A stretch of DNA of 18,819 bases from UBA287 sp034190325. Its GTDB lineage: Archaea > Thermoplasmatota > UBA186 > UBA287. Position 1 is the stretch's first letter; every line of letters begins with the position of its first letter. Both the position numbers and the translations under genes were made by a program. Shown one piece after another: positions 5,791 through 12,868 of this stretch. The stretch spans positions 1 through 18,819 of the forward strand of contig JAXHST010000076.1 in assembly GCA_034190325.1 (NCBI GenBank). The letters are read 5' to 3'. The notes under the pieces are model-generated. The model ran no database searches. It was given only the letters and a program-made list of their open reading frames with translations, and was not told the DNA's origin.

Positions 5791-8398
5791 CTCTGCCCTC
5801 CATATATAATGCCGGTTTACCTTTTTTAGCCCTTTTTGCTCTTCCTTTTGGATCATAGCTTATGCGGTTCAATGGTTGGACAGAGACCTTACATGAAAAC
5901 TCTTTTTTCAGAAAGTCTTCATCGATCATTCCTTCTTCACCCGGGATGCAGTATATGTAAATGGTCTCAGGCTCTACGGGCAGCGCCTGGAGCGCCGCCT
6001 TTATATCATCGAAGAGTGTGATAAGGTAGCTCTCTTCCTTCAGGGATCCTTCATCTATGCCGGGTGCATCCGGGTAACAGGATATGGGTTCTCTGTGTCC
6101 CTGAAGCTCCCATAGCTCCTCGCACAGATGGGGTATGAATGGATAGAGCATTGTTAACCAGCGCTCTAGAAGCATATTGAGCACCTCTGTGCCATTGCCT
6201 CCTCTTCTGACATACCATCTGTAATCATTCATCAGATCATAGAATGCTATCTGTAAAGCCGCTCTGGTTCTGAAGTTTTCCATGTTATTCATGTAAGCAT
6301 CCATCTTTTTAGCCAGAGTGCTGAGCAACCACAGGTCCATGTGCTCCTTTTCATTGCCCCCTTTTTCACCATTTTGCTTCATATCGATTATCCCTGTTGC
6401 TATATCATAGAAGTGCTGGAGCTGCCTGGCTATAGCTCTTGCTTCAGCGCCCCTCCAGTCAAAGTTCTGCCATGGTTCAACAGAATAAAGCAGATAGAAG
6501 CGCGTTACGTCAGCGCCGAAATCATCAATGGACCGGGCAACAGGATATATTATTCCACTGGAGCTGTGCATCATTTTACCCTCAAGGATTACCAGGCCCA
6601 GAGAGATTATTCCTTCAGGCCAGTGTTCTTTCTTAAAAAGCGCTGTATGGTGGAAGATCATAAATGTTAGATGATTCGGTATGAGCTCAAGTGCTGAGAC
6701 TCTGTAGTCAAGAGGATACCAGTAGTTGAAGGCCATTTTTGCCCTCTCTGCTATCTCATTTCCTTTCCATCTGTTATCTCTGGAGAGAAAGATATAGTCA
6801 AAGAAATCATCATCCACCTCAATGTTTGCGTTATTCATTATGTCTGCAATCGTGTAATAACTCATATAGATCGTAGAATCAGAGAGGGACTCAATTATCC
6901 AATCTTTGGCCCATGGGACCTTTGTTCCCATGCCCACCAGCCTTGTAAAAGGCCAATCCCTTAACCAATCAATGACATTTGAGAAGTAATTTCTTGTCTC
7001 AGGGGGTATCAGGGACATGTCCTTGAGCCATTCCCTCACGCTGCTCTTCCATTTTTCGTCAGAGTATCTTATGAACCATTGATCTGAGACGAGCTTAACC
7101 ACACACTCTGTGCCGCACCTGCATACCACAGGTTTTTTCGTGAATTCATAGATCGTTGTTCCCCTGTCTATGGCAACAAGCTCTTCTTCTATGGCCTTCT
7201 GTGCCCACTCAACGCTTTTACCATAGAAATCCCTGTATTCAATGACCATCTTCCCTTTCAGCCTTTCATCCCTGTATAGCTTTCTTGTTGCTTCATCGAG
7301 CTTTTCTCTCTCTTCCTCTCCCTTTATTCCCATCTTTCTGACTATATCACTGGCAGGCACTTCGCTGTAGCCCTCAGCATCTATAACGCGTTTGGGAGCG
7401 ATAGATCCCTTCAGCGCAACAAAGTCATATGGCGCATGGGCTGGAACGGAACCAACAACCCCCGTTGCTACATCAGTTTGCACAAAATCGGCGCATATTA
7501 CTGGAACGCTTTCTTTTGTTATCGGGTTTAAAGCACTCTTTCCCTCAAGAGCACTGCTGCTTATCTCCCTTATGATCTCTATGCTCTTTTGATAGCTCAG
7601 GTTTCTGGCAGCTTCCTTGCTTAGAATCCATGGCTTCCCGTCAACCTTTGCTATAACGTAAGTGGAGTTCTTTTTAAGCCAGAGGTTTGTCACACCGAAT
7701 ATTGTCTCAGGTCTGAGGGTTGCAGCCGGAAGGAAAACTGTCTCCCCATCTATAGTGCACTCATACTCTATGACGAAAAATTCCTGGATATCAACACCCT
7801 CCCCCTTAAGAAGGTCATGATCTGTGACCGGATTGTTGTCCTTCGGGCAGAATTTGACAGGGTGAGAACCAACGGTAACTAAACTCTTCTCAAGGAATTT
7901 GCGATACTGCCATTCCACCTCTTTGGAGTAGGTTGACGTTATCGATGTGAACTCCTTGCTCCAATCTATCGAGAGCCCTAAAGATTCCATACCTCTCTTA
8001 TACCCGAGATCACTCTTATCTATGAAATATCTTGCATAATCTATTGGCTCTTTTATGCTCTGTATATCATCATCGCTCATTCCATAAACTTCTTTCGCTA
8101 CTTTAATAAATTCCTCATCCCCTCCCTTGAGCCTGCTCACAGCTCCGACTATGGGTGAGCCTGTGAGATGCCAGCCCATCGGGAAAAGCACGTTGTAGCT
8201 CTTTAATCTCTTATACCTAGCTATAACATCAGGAAATGTGTAAGTTCTGGCATGCCCTACGTGCATCGGTCCGCTTGGATATGGCCATGCCACCGTTATA
8301 AAGAACTTCTTGCGTCCATCGATCTTCGCTTCATATCTCTTCTTTTCCTTCCATATATCCTGCCATTTGAGCTCTACAGCTCTGAAATCATAACCCAT
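5777..8398 (-). CDS. leuS: Leucyl-tRNA synthetase, archaeal type
   Basis: Class I aminoacyl-tRNA synthetase of 873 residues, somewhat short for archaeal LeuRS (usually over 900). HIGH motif: AWPYPSGPMHVGHARTY near residues 37-53. CP1 editing domain: AATLRPETIFGVTN and the TGVVGSVPAHAPYD block whose Asp is the editing residue in the family. Catalytic core: TKVPW and the SLSDSTIYMSYY block. The KMSKS loop is degenerate: KMMHSSSG at 608-615 (6554-6577), so the usual second Lys is His or Ser depending on alignment. The C-terminal tRNA-binding domain is present and basic (RAKRAKKGKP). TATA box 26 nt upstream of ATG 8398 suggests a leaderless message. It precedes and overlaps egsA. Confidence 0.95.
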   Translation of the reverse strand: MGYDFRAVELKWQDIWKEKKRYEAKIDGRKKFFITVAWPYPSGPMHVGHARTYTFPDVIARYKRLKSYNVLFPMGWHLTGSPIVGAVSRLKGGDEEFIKVAKEVYGMSDDDIQSIKEPIDYARYFIDKSDLGYKRGMESLGLSIDWSKEFTSITSTYSKEVEWQYRKFLEKSLVTVGSHPVKFCPKDNNPVTDHDLLKGEGVDIQEFFVIEYECTIDGETVFLPAATLRPETIFGVTNLWLKKNSTYVIAKVDGKPWILSKEAARNLSYQKSIEIIREISSSALEGKSALNPITKESVPVICADFVQTDVATGVVGSVPAHAPYDFVALKGSIAPKRVIDAEGYSEVPASDIVRKMGIKGEEEREKLDEATRKLYRDERLKGKMVIEYRDFYGKSVEWAQKAIEEELVAIDRGTTIYEFTKKPVVCRCGTECVVKLVSDQWFIRYSDEKWKSSVREWLKDMSLIPPETRNYFSNVIDWLRDWPFTRLVGMGTKVPWAKDWIIESLSDSTIYMSYYTIADIMNNANIEVDDDFFDYIFLSRDNRWKGNEIAERAKMAFNYWYPLDYRVSALELIPNHLTFMIFHHTALFKKEHWPEGIISLGLVILEGKMMHSSSGIIYPVARSIDDFGADVTRFYLLYSVEPWQNFDWRGAEARAIARQLQHFYDIATGIIDMKQNGEKGGNEKEHMDLWLLSTLAKKMDAYMNNMENFRTRAALQIAFYDLMNDYRWYVRRGGNGTEVLNMLLERWLTMLYPFIPHLCEELWELQGHREPISCYPDAPGIDEGSLKEESYLITLFDDIKAALQALPVEPETIYIYCIPGEEGMIDEDFLKKEFSCKVSVQPLNRISYDPKGRAKRAKKGKPALYMEGRDGSE

Positions 8399-8418
8399 GA
8401 GTGGAAAGGGTCTAAAGG

Positions 8419-8430
8419 GGATTTAAGCTT
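8419..8430 (-). promoter_or_regulatory. TATA box of the leuS-egsA operon
   Basis: On the minus strand, AAGCTTAAATCC is centred about 26 nt before ATG 8398, preceded by an A-rich stretch (GAAAAAATAA) that may act as a BRE. The expected transcript starts at or next to the ATG. Confidence 0.5.
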
Positions 8431-8438
8431 TTATTTTT

Positions 8439-11153
8439 TCATGGCCTTTTGTCTGTTCTGGGCATTTCCCAGGGGTGTGCGGGTGAATAAACCCTCAGCC
8501 CGGGATCCCCGTAGTAGACCACATTCTCGTATATATCCCACCACCAGCCATCGCTGAGGTAGCTTATGCCAACCTCTCTTATTGCTTCATCATAAGCCTC
8601 TGCTATTGTTTTTCCTTCCGCTAAACCTCTGGCTATCAACTCAAAGCCAAGGCTTGTGTACCACGAGGTGAGCCACGGATCTATTATCTGGAAAGAGGAT
8701 CCATGCCTTATGAGCGCTAACTGGAGGTAGGTGTGGGCTATCAAGCACGAGCCGCCCAGAAATCCAGCGCTGTGAAGGTTATCAAGATATCTATCTAAGA
8801 CCATCCCATCAACCCCCTGTGTTGCAGGAGTCTGCTCCCATATGGCTATAATTATCCCATCGCTACCGGTATTCGCATCCATGCCAGAGAATTTGCTCAT
8901 AGCCATTGTGTCAGGCTCTTCTGTTGAGCCCATATATTCGTAAGCCCTCCATGGATTGCGCTCATCATTGTTCAAGCTCCAGAAACCTACAGTGCCATAG
9001 CCCCTATTTCCACCGTGCATTATCTCAGTCCATAAAATGACACCACGGTTCAGATTCTCCGCTGTTGCCCTCAGATTTGTTGAGAAGACAGAGCTGTAGC
9101 CCATGCTTTCCATATACTCTGGCACAACCTCGCTTGGATCCATATCTGGATAATACAAGCCACTTCTGCTTATATTTTCATCAATGCGCTCATTGCTCTC
9201 ATCCCAGTATGGGGTTATGCCGTCTGTGGTTGTGTAGTTCAGCCCCCAGTATTCACTCGCTCTCTCATTGAACTTATAAGCATAGCTGACCCATGTCTGG
9301 AGCACAGGATACTTTGCGAAGACCTCTCCACCAGGATTTGAGATGGTTAGCACTCCATCTCTCCTTTCTGATGTGCTGCCATTTATGTAGTAGCTGCCAT
9401 CCATTCCCGGGTTCTGAAACACGAGGGAAGGATAAAAAGCATCCCTTGCAAACCAGCAGGAAGCATCAACGGGAGTGCCAAAGATCCTGCCTGGTATTCC
9501 TTTTCCTATGAATCCTCTATCCCATGTTGGTCCCAGCTCAAGGTCACCCGCTATCGTCAATATCCTTTCTTTGCCCTCCGCATCTCTTCCTGTGTTCTTT
9601 AAGAATGAGTAAACGCTTCTCCCGCATATCACCATATCCCCAACGGAAGGAGGTGTTCTGGAGTTCATTGTTCTGAGCCAGTTTATAGAGTGCCAGTTGC
9701 TCTCAGCTGAAAGGTTGTTCTCAACAATTGTAAGGGGCACGCCATGGAAGGCTGCAGCATAGGCAGCCGGGGCGAAGAAGTATCCTCCCTCAACCACCCT
9801 TGTATCAGTTTCGTTTTCTTTTTCTATTAAAGTGTAAGGCTTGGCTGTCGAGAAAACAACGTCTGTGCTATCCGTTTTTATCTCCTCAAATCCTATAAAT
9901 CTCTTACCTGACCTTGGGCTGTACAGCAGGGCAGCATCATTCATTGCAGCAAATATGGCTCTGTTGGATAGATCTTCTATTCCTGCAGCATCCATATAAA
10001 CCTTCTCTGCTGAATAGCTCACATCAAGCTTTGCACCCCTTCCATCCAGAGATATGGCGCTTAGCTGTAGCTTCCCTTCACCCGAAGAATCAAGTTTTAT
10101 CGGCTCTCTGTAAGGGACCTCTTTTGCAAGGACAGCTCCATTACTATCTCTCAGCACTATTCCGCCTTTGAAGTCTCCAGCATCTATGGTGACGTTGGTG
10201 CATAAGGTATCGCTATCAAAAAGGGTAAAGTCCTTGCCCGGATAGAGAGTAACGTTTATCAGGTATTCTGCCTCAAGATTCGCTATTGCACCAGCAATAT
10301 TGCTTTCTGCGTTCAAACTTTCCGTAGGCATATATGTGACACCGATGCCCCATTCTCCGGGAGTGTAAACATAGGATGCTGCCTCCTCAAATGCGCCATC
10401 CAGCACGTTCCAGTTCTCTGAGGCAGCAACCTGCCCAAGGGCCCAGTCATAGAGCTGCATATCCGGATCCTTGCCCTTAAATCCACCCCAGCTCATGCTC
10501 GCATCCACATATCTGTATCCTTCAGGTACCGTGAAGTTGTGATAGGTGGGCAGGATCTCCGGAGCTTTGCTTCCGTTAAATGCTATTTTCTCTATCCTGC
10601 CTCCCTCTATGCTCAGGGACTCTTCTCCATTGATCTCTGCTTTTTTTGTCTCTCCAGGATAGCTGGCAAGGACGGCTTTGCTCCTGTTCTTTGCTAACTG
10701 CTCTGCAACCTCGGTTGCGTTGCCGTTTATCCTCTCAAAACTCTTGAATCCTATCCCCTTCAGCTCTTCAATGTCTCCCTCATTGAGATTTATCGATACA
10801 ACCTTTGTGTTAGGGCTATAAGAATGCCAGTCCTTCAAAAAGTATGTCACGCCCCCTTTTGCATTCAAATATGGATTATCGCTTTCTCCCCCATAAAAGA
10901 GAAGCGGTGCTGCATACAGCTCTCCCTTATCCACCGAAAGAGCTCGGGGTATACAGGCAAGGTACGCCAGATCATCATCTATAGATGTGTTATCATATTT
11001 GACAAGATAGAGCTCATCAACCACTTTTGTCGGGAGGAAACCAAAGAAAGGATCCTCTATCACCTTAGAAGCTACCTCTTTTCCAACTTCAGTTTGCTCT
11101 ACACACCCTGCAAACAGGAATATAACTCCTATTATCAATACAGCCCCCTTCAT
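8439..11153 (-). CDS. Large lipoprotein with gingipain-like (peptidase C25/clan CD) C-terminal region
   Basis: 904 residues. N terminus: hydrophobic signal ending in the lipobox FAGC (Cys16), so probably a lipid-anchored surface protein. The long middle region is rich in N-glycosylation sequons and strands, with repeated acidic loops, and has no motif I can name. The C-terminal 200 residues resemble the caspase/gingipain fold. A His-Gly motif (EIMHGGNRGYG, H713) is followed by FLGGSCLIAH (C803), then ALIRHGSS, WLTSWYTS, ARGLAEGKTIAEAY and the closing YYGDPGLRVYSP, which is typical of C25 peptidases. The His-to-Cys spacing (90) is longer than in gingipain, so catalysis is inferred, not shown. 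The gene lies 40 nt before leuS and could be in the same transcription unit. Confidence 0.72.
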   Translation of the reverse strand: MKGAVLIIGVIFLFAGCVEQTEVGKEVASKVIEDPFFGFLPTKVVDELYLVKYDNTSIDDDLAYLACIPRALSVDKGELYAAPLLFYGGESDNPYLNAKGGVTYFLKDWHSYSPNTKVVSINLNEGDIEELKGIGFKSFERINGNATEVAEQLAKNRSKAVLASYPGETKKAEINGEESLSIEGGRIEKIAFNGSKAPEILPTYHNFTVPEGYRYVDASMSWGGFKGKDPDMQLYDWALGQVAASENWNVLDGAFEEAASYVYTPGEWGIGVTYMPTESLNAESNIAGAIANLEAEYLINVTLYPGKDFTLFDSDTLCTNVTIDAGDFKGGIVLRDSNGAVLAKEVPYREPIKLDSSGEGKLQLSAISLDGRGAKLDVSYSAEKVYMDAAGIEDLSNRAIFAAMNDAALLYSPRSGKRFIGFEEIKTDSTDVVFSTAKPYTLIEKENETDTRVVEGGYFFAPAAYAAAFHGVPLTIVENNLSAESNWHSINWLRTMNSRTPPSVGDMVICGRSVYSFLKNTGRDAEGKERILTIAGDLELGPTWDRGFIGKGIPGRIFGTPVDASCWFARDAFYPSLVFQNPGMDGSYYINGSTSERRDGVLTISNPGGEVFAKYPVLQTWVSYAYKFNERASEYWGLNYTTTDGITPYWDESNERIDENISRSGLYYPDMDPSEVVPEYMESMGYSSVFSTNLRATAENLNRGVILWTEIMHGGNRGYGTVGFWSLNNDERNPWRAYEYMGSTEEPDTMAMSKFSGMDANTGSDGIIIAIWEQTPATQGVDGMVLDRYLDNLHSAGFLGGSCLIAHTYLQLALIRHGSSFQIIDPWLTSWYTSLGFELIARGLAEGKTIAEAYDEAIREVGISYLSDGWWWDIYENVVYYGDPGLRVYSPAHPWEMPRTDKRP

Positions 11154-11300
11154 GAAAGAAATGCTTTTACTTCTATCTATACCTTTCTGTGTTCAGAGAT
11201 CCTCTTTTATGTGAGAGGGTTACAAATATGCAAATGTGTTAGCAAGGGCAGAAAGAGAAAGTAAAGGGTATCCTTCATATAGCAGTGAATAAAAGGCTGT

Positions 11301-11359
11301 GCTACGCTTCGCCCAAATTACTCTCGGCAACTTCATTTATCCACAAAGCGTTAGGCGAC
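11301..11359 (+). repeat. Left flanking repeat, attC-like half site
   Basis: GCTACGCTT (11301-11309), GCCCAAAT (11311-11318), CTCGGCAACTTC (11323-11334), then AAAGC followed by GTTAGGC (11350-11356). The ending fits the integron attC right core GTTRRRY with an AAGC-type inner box. The first three blocks recur in the same order and orientation at 12758-12803, on the other side of the two-gene module. No matching RYYYAAC core was found upstream, so this would be an incomplete site. The rest of the 11154-11428 gap shows nothing I can assign. Confidence 0.45.
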
Positions 11360-11374
11360 ATTTTGGTTGGCGAA
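11350..11374 (+). repeat. Left inverted repeat of the AT-rich module
   Basis: GTTAGGCGAC (11350-11359) is the exact reverse complement of GTCGCCTAAC at 12736-12745. TTTTGGTTGGCGAA (11361-11374) matches the reverse complement of 12691-12704 at 13 of 14 bases. These pairs enclose the two genes at 11429-12690. The first pair is what attC core sites (GTTRRRY / RYYYAAC) of one cassette would give; a terminal inverted repeat of a small mobile element is the alternative. Confidence 0.6.
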
Positions 11375-11382
11375 ATTTAATA

Positions 11383-11420
11383 AAAGTTTAAATAAATCAT
11401 CATCATATAAATATAAGGAG
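11383..11420 (+). promoter_or_regulatory. Internal promoter and Shine-Dalgarno of the two-gene module
   Basis: TATA-like AAAAGTTTAAATAAAT (11383-11398) is followed by AAGGAG (11415-11420) 8 nt before ATG 11429. A start site about 25 nt below the TATA centre would give a leader of roughly 15 nt carrying the Shine-Dalgarno, unlike most promoters in the window, which look leaderless. The module thus seems to bring its own expression signals. Confidence 0.5.
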
Positions 11421-11428
11421 ATCTTAAA

Positions 11429-11935
11429 ATGACCGACCAAAACCATAGAATCAGGATTAAGCGCGGTGAGGTTGAAATTGAGGTTGAGGGAGACAAGGAG
11501 TTTGTAGAAAAACACATTGAAGAATTCAAGAAAGAGATTCCAAATATTGCTAAGGAGTTGTCACCCAAAGAGAAACTTATCCCCCCACAAGAAGTTTCAC
11601 CAGAGGAAAATGAGTTGGAGGGGCTTTCTTTAGCCGAATTCTATAAACAGAAGCAACCAAAAGATTTTAACGAGACTGCTGTTGTTTTTGCTTATTGGTT
11701 GACAAAAAAAGAAGGTAAAGAAGAATTTAAAGCAAGCGACATCGGTGCTTGTTATGATGAGGTAAGAATGCCTAAACCTAAAAATATAACGCAACACATA
11801 CTGGCATTAGCTAGTGGTAAAAAAGCACAGCTAGCTAAAGGGTCTAAAAAGGGTTACTATAAGCTAACTAGTACTGGTAAAGACTTTGTAAAAAAAGAAC
11901 TACCCCGAAAAAGTGAAGAAAAAGGTGAAGAATGA
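11429..11935 (+). CDS. Winged-helix-like protein, first gene of the putative cassette
   Basis: 168 residues, unrecognised at the family level. Three parts are visible: an N-terminal beta hairpin plus helix (RIRIKRGEVEIEVEGDKEFVEKHIEEF, 7-33), a charged proline-containing linker (about 38-66), and a C-terminal region (about 67-157) with the shape of a winged helix, ending YYKLTSTGKDFVKKEL, the usual third strand and TxxG turn. The N-terminal segment recurs in many uncharacterised archaeal and bacterial proteins. No catalytic motif is seen. Codon choice is rich in AAA, TTA and GAA and differs from the flanking AGG/AGA-rich genes, suggesting acquisition. It overlaps the next gene by ATGA, so the two are probably coupled and work together; a DNA-binding or partner-binding role is inferred only. 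Confidence 0.72.
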   Translation: MTDQNHRIRIKRGEVEIEVEGDKEFVEKHIEEFKKEIPNIAKELSPKEKLIPPQEVSPEENELEGLSLAEFYKQKQPKDFNETAVVFAYWLTKKEGKEEFKASDIGACYDEVRMPKPKNITQHILALASGKKAQLAKGSKKGYYKLTSTGKDFVKKELPRKSEEKGEE

Positions 11936-12690
11936 TGGACGACATAAAAAATATACTTTCCAGCAAAATTGATCCAAGTTTAATTGAACGTTTCTTGAAG
12001 CATTATAGAGAATTAAAACAAAAGTTTTTCCTTGGGCAATACGAACCTAGCCAACTTAATTCAGCCAAATTTGTAGAAGTTGCATTTAGAATTCTGGAGT
12101 ACATTACTAAAGGAAATTATACTCCCTTTGATAAAGATGTTCAAATTAACAGTCTCATGGGATATTTAGAAAAATTACCCAAAGATAAACATCCCGATTC
12201 TATCAGAATTCATATACCTAAAATTCTTAAAGTTATATATGATATAAGAAGCAAGCGAGGGGTAGTTCATGCTGGAGAGGTAAATCCTAATCTTATGGAT
12301 GCTACTTTTGTTGTCTCTAGTTGTGACTGGATTATGGCAGAATTTGTACGTTTGTATTACAATGTTGATTCGACTAAAGCACAAAAAATCATCGATTCAT
12401 TTGTGGAAAGAAAGGTGCCTATCATAGAAGAATTCGGGGAAGATGTTAAAATTTTGGATCCAAATTTAACCGTGGCTGATAAAATTTTGTTAATTCTTTA
12501 CAAAAAACATCCTGATTACGTTTTAACCAGTGATCTGAAAAGATGGGTAAAAACCAAGTCATCTACTCACATTACAACTGTTTTACGCCAGTTAGATAAT
12601 GATGCTAGGATTTATCGTAAGGGAAAAGAGAGTATGATCACTAGAAAAGGGATAGATTATGTTGAAAAGAAACTATCAACGGAAGTTTAA
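11932..12690 (+). CDS. HEPN-like protein with C-terminal winged helix, second gene of the putative cassette
   Basis: 252 residues. A helical N-terminal domain (about 1-165) contains IRSKRGVVHAG with R106-x6-H113, the Rx4-6H signature of HEPN RNases, followed by VNPNLMDATFVVSSCDWIMAEFVR. I recall similar KRGV(V/G)H...DP/NPN.MDA blocks in uncharacterised proteins of bacterial defence regions, but cannot search. The C-terminal section (about 180-250: ADKILLILYKKHPDYVLTSDLKRWV ... MITRKGIDYVEKKL) looks like a winged helix. GGTG lies 5 nt before the ATG, and the start overlaps the upstream stop. Base composition is clearly AT-rich (CGT for Arg, TTA, AAT), unlike its neighbours. A role in RNA cleavage during defence or toxin-antitoxin action is an inference from HEPN biology, not shown here. 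Confidence 0.72.
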   Translation: MMDDIKNILSSKIDPSLIERFLKHYRELKQKFFLGQYEPSQLNSAKFVEVAFRILEYITKGNYTPFDKDVQINSLMGYLEKLPKDKHPDSIRIHIPKILKVIYDIRSKRGVVHAGEVNPNLMDATFVVSSCDWIMAEFVRLYYNVDSTKAQKIIDSFVERKVPIIEEFGEDVKILDPNLTVADKILLILYKKHPDYVLTSDLKRWVKTKSSTHITTVLRQLDNDARIYRKGKESMITRKGIDYVEKKLSTEV

Positions 12691-12745
12691 TTCGCCAAGC
12701 AAAACGCTTCTCCACTATCATGGTTCGCCCTTTGGGTCGCCTAAC
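12691..12745 (-). repeat. Right inverted repeats of the AT-rich module
   Basis: TTCGCCAAGCAAAA (12691-12704) begins one base after the stop of the HEPN-like gene and is the near-perfect inverse of 11361-11374. GTCGCCTAAC (12736-12745) is the exact inverse of 11350-11359. Another TTCGCC at 12724-12729 repeats the motif. No gene lies between 12691 and 12868. Confidence 0.6.
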
Positions 12746-12846
12746 AGCGAACATACGGCTACGTTTGGCCCTGCCCAAATGCTCGACTTCGCTCCGCAAT
12801 TTCGCATACACTGAAACAAATCACATCTGCAGGCTCAAGCTTTTTA
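12736..12846 (+). repeat. Right flanking repeat, attC-like site
   Basis: Begins GTCGCCTAAC (left core RYYYAAC = GCCTAAC), followed by GCTACGTTT (12758-12766), GCCCAAAT (12773-12780), CTCCGCAATTTC (12792-12803) and CAAGC (12836-12840). The inner blocks match the left flank in order and direction; CTCSGCAAYTTC is 10 of 12 identical. About 110 nt is within the length range of attC sites. The right core after CAAGC is TTTTTAT, not GTTRRRY, as expected if the last half belongs to the chromosomal target or has decayed. A full attC fold was not verified. Confidence 0.42.
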
Positions 12847-12850
12847 TATG
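12840..12850 (+). promoter_or_regulatory. TATA box of the phosphoglycerate mutase gene
   Basis: CTTTTTATATG is centred about 25 nt before ATG 12869, so transcription should begin at that ATG. This also argues against the in-frame ATG at 12848, which lies inside the TATA box. The box directly abuts the end of the right attC-like repeat. Confidence 0.6.
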
Positions 12851-12868
12851 CAGTGTGCGATTATCATT

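Noticed and set aside
11201..11218. CCTCT / AGAGG inverted repeat upstream of the large lipoprotein
   Set aside because: A 5-bp stem with an 8-nt loop is close to chance and sits without other signals.
10824..11264. 146-codon plus-strand frame across the lipoprotein start
   Set aside because: It is antisense to the signal peptide and N terminus of the lipoprotein, with no ribosome site or recognisable protein.
11290..12850. Insertion sequence or transposon with transposase
   Set aside because: Neither protein has DDE, HUH, serine- or tyrosine-recombinase motifs, so a self-mobilising element is not supported despite the inverted repeats.
12848..12868. Upstream in-frame ATG of gpmA
   Set aside because: It lies inside the TATA box, and the extra seven residues are not expected before the family's N-terminal strand.
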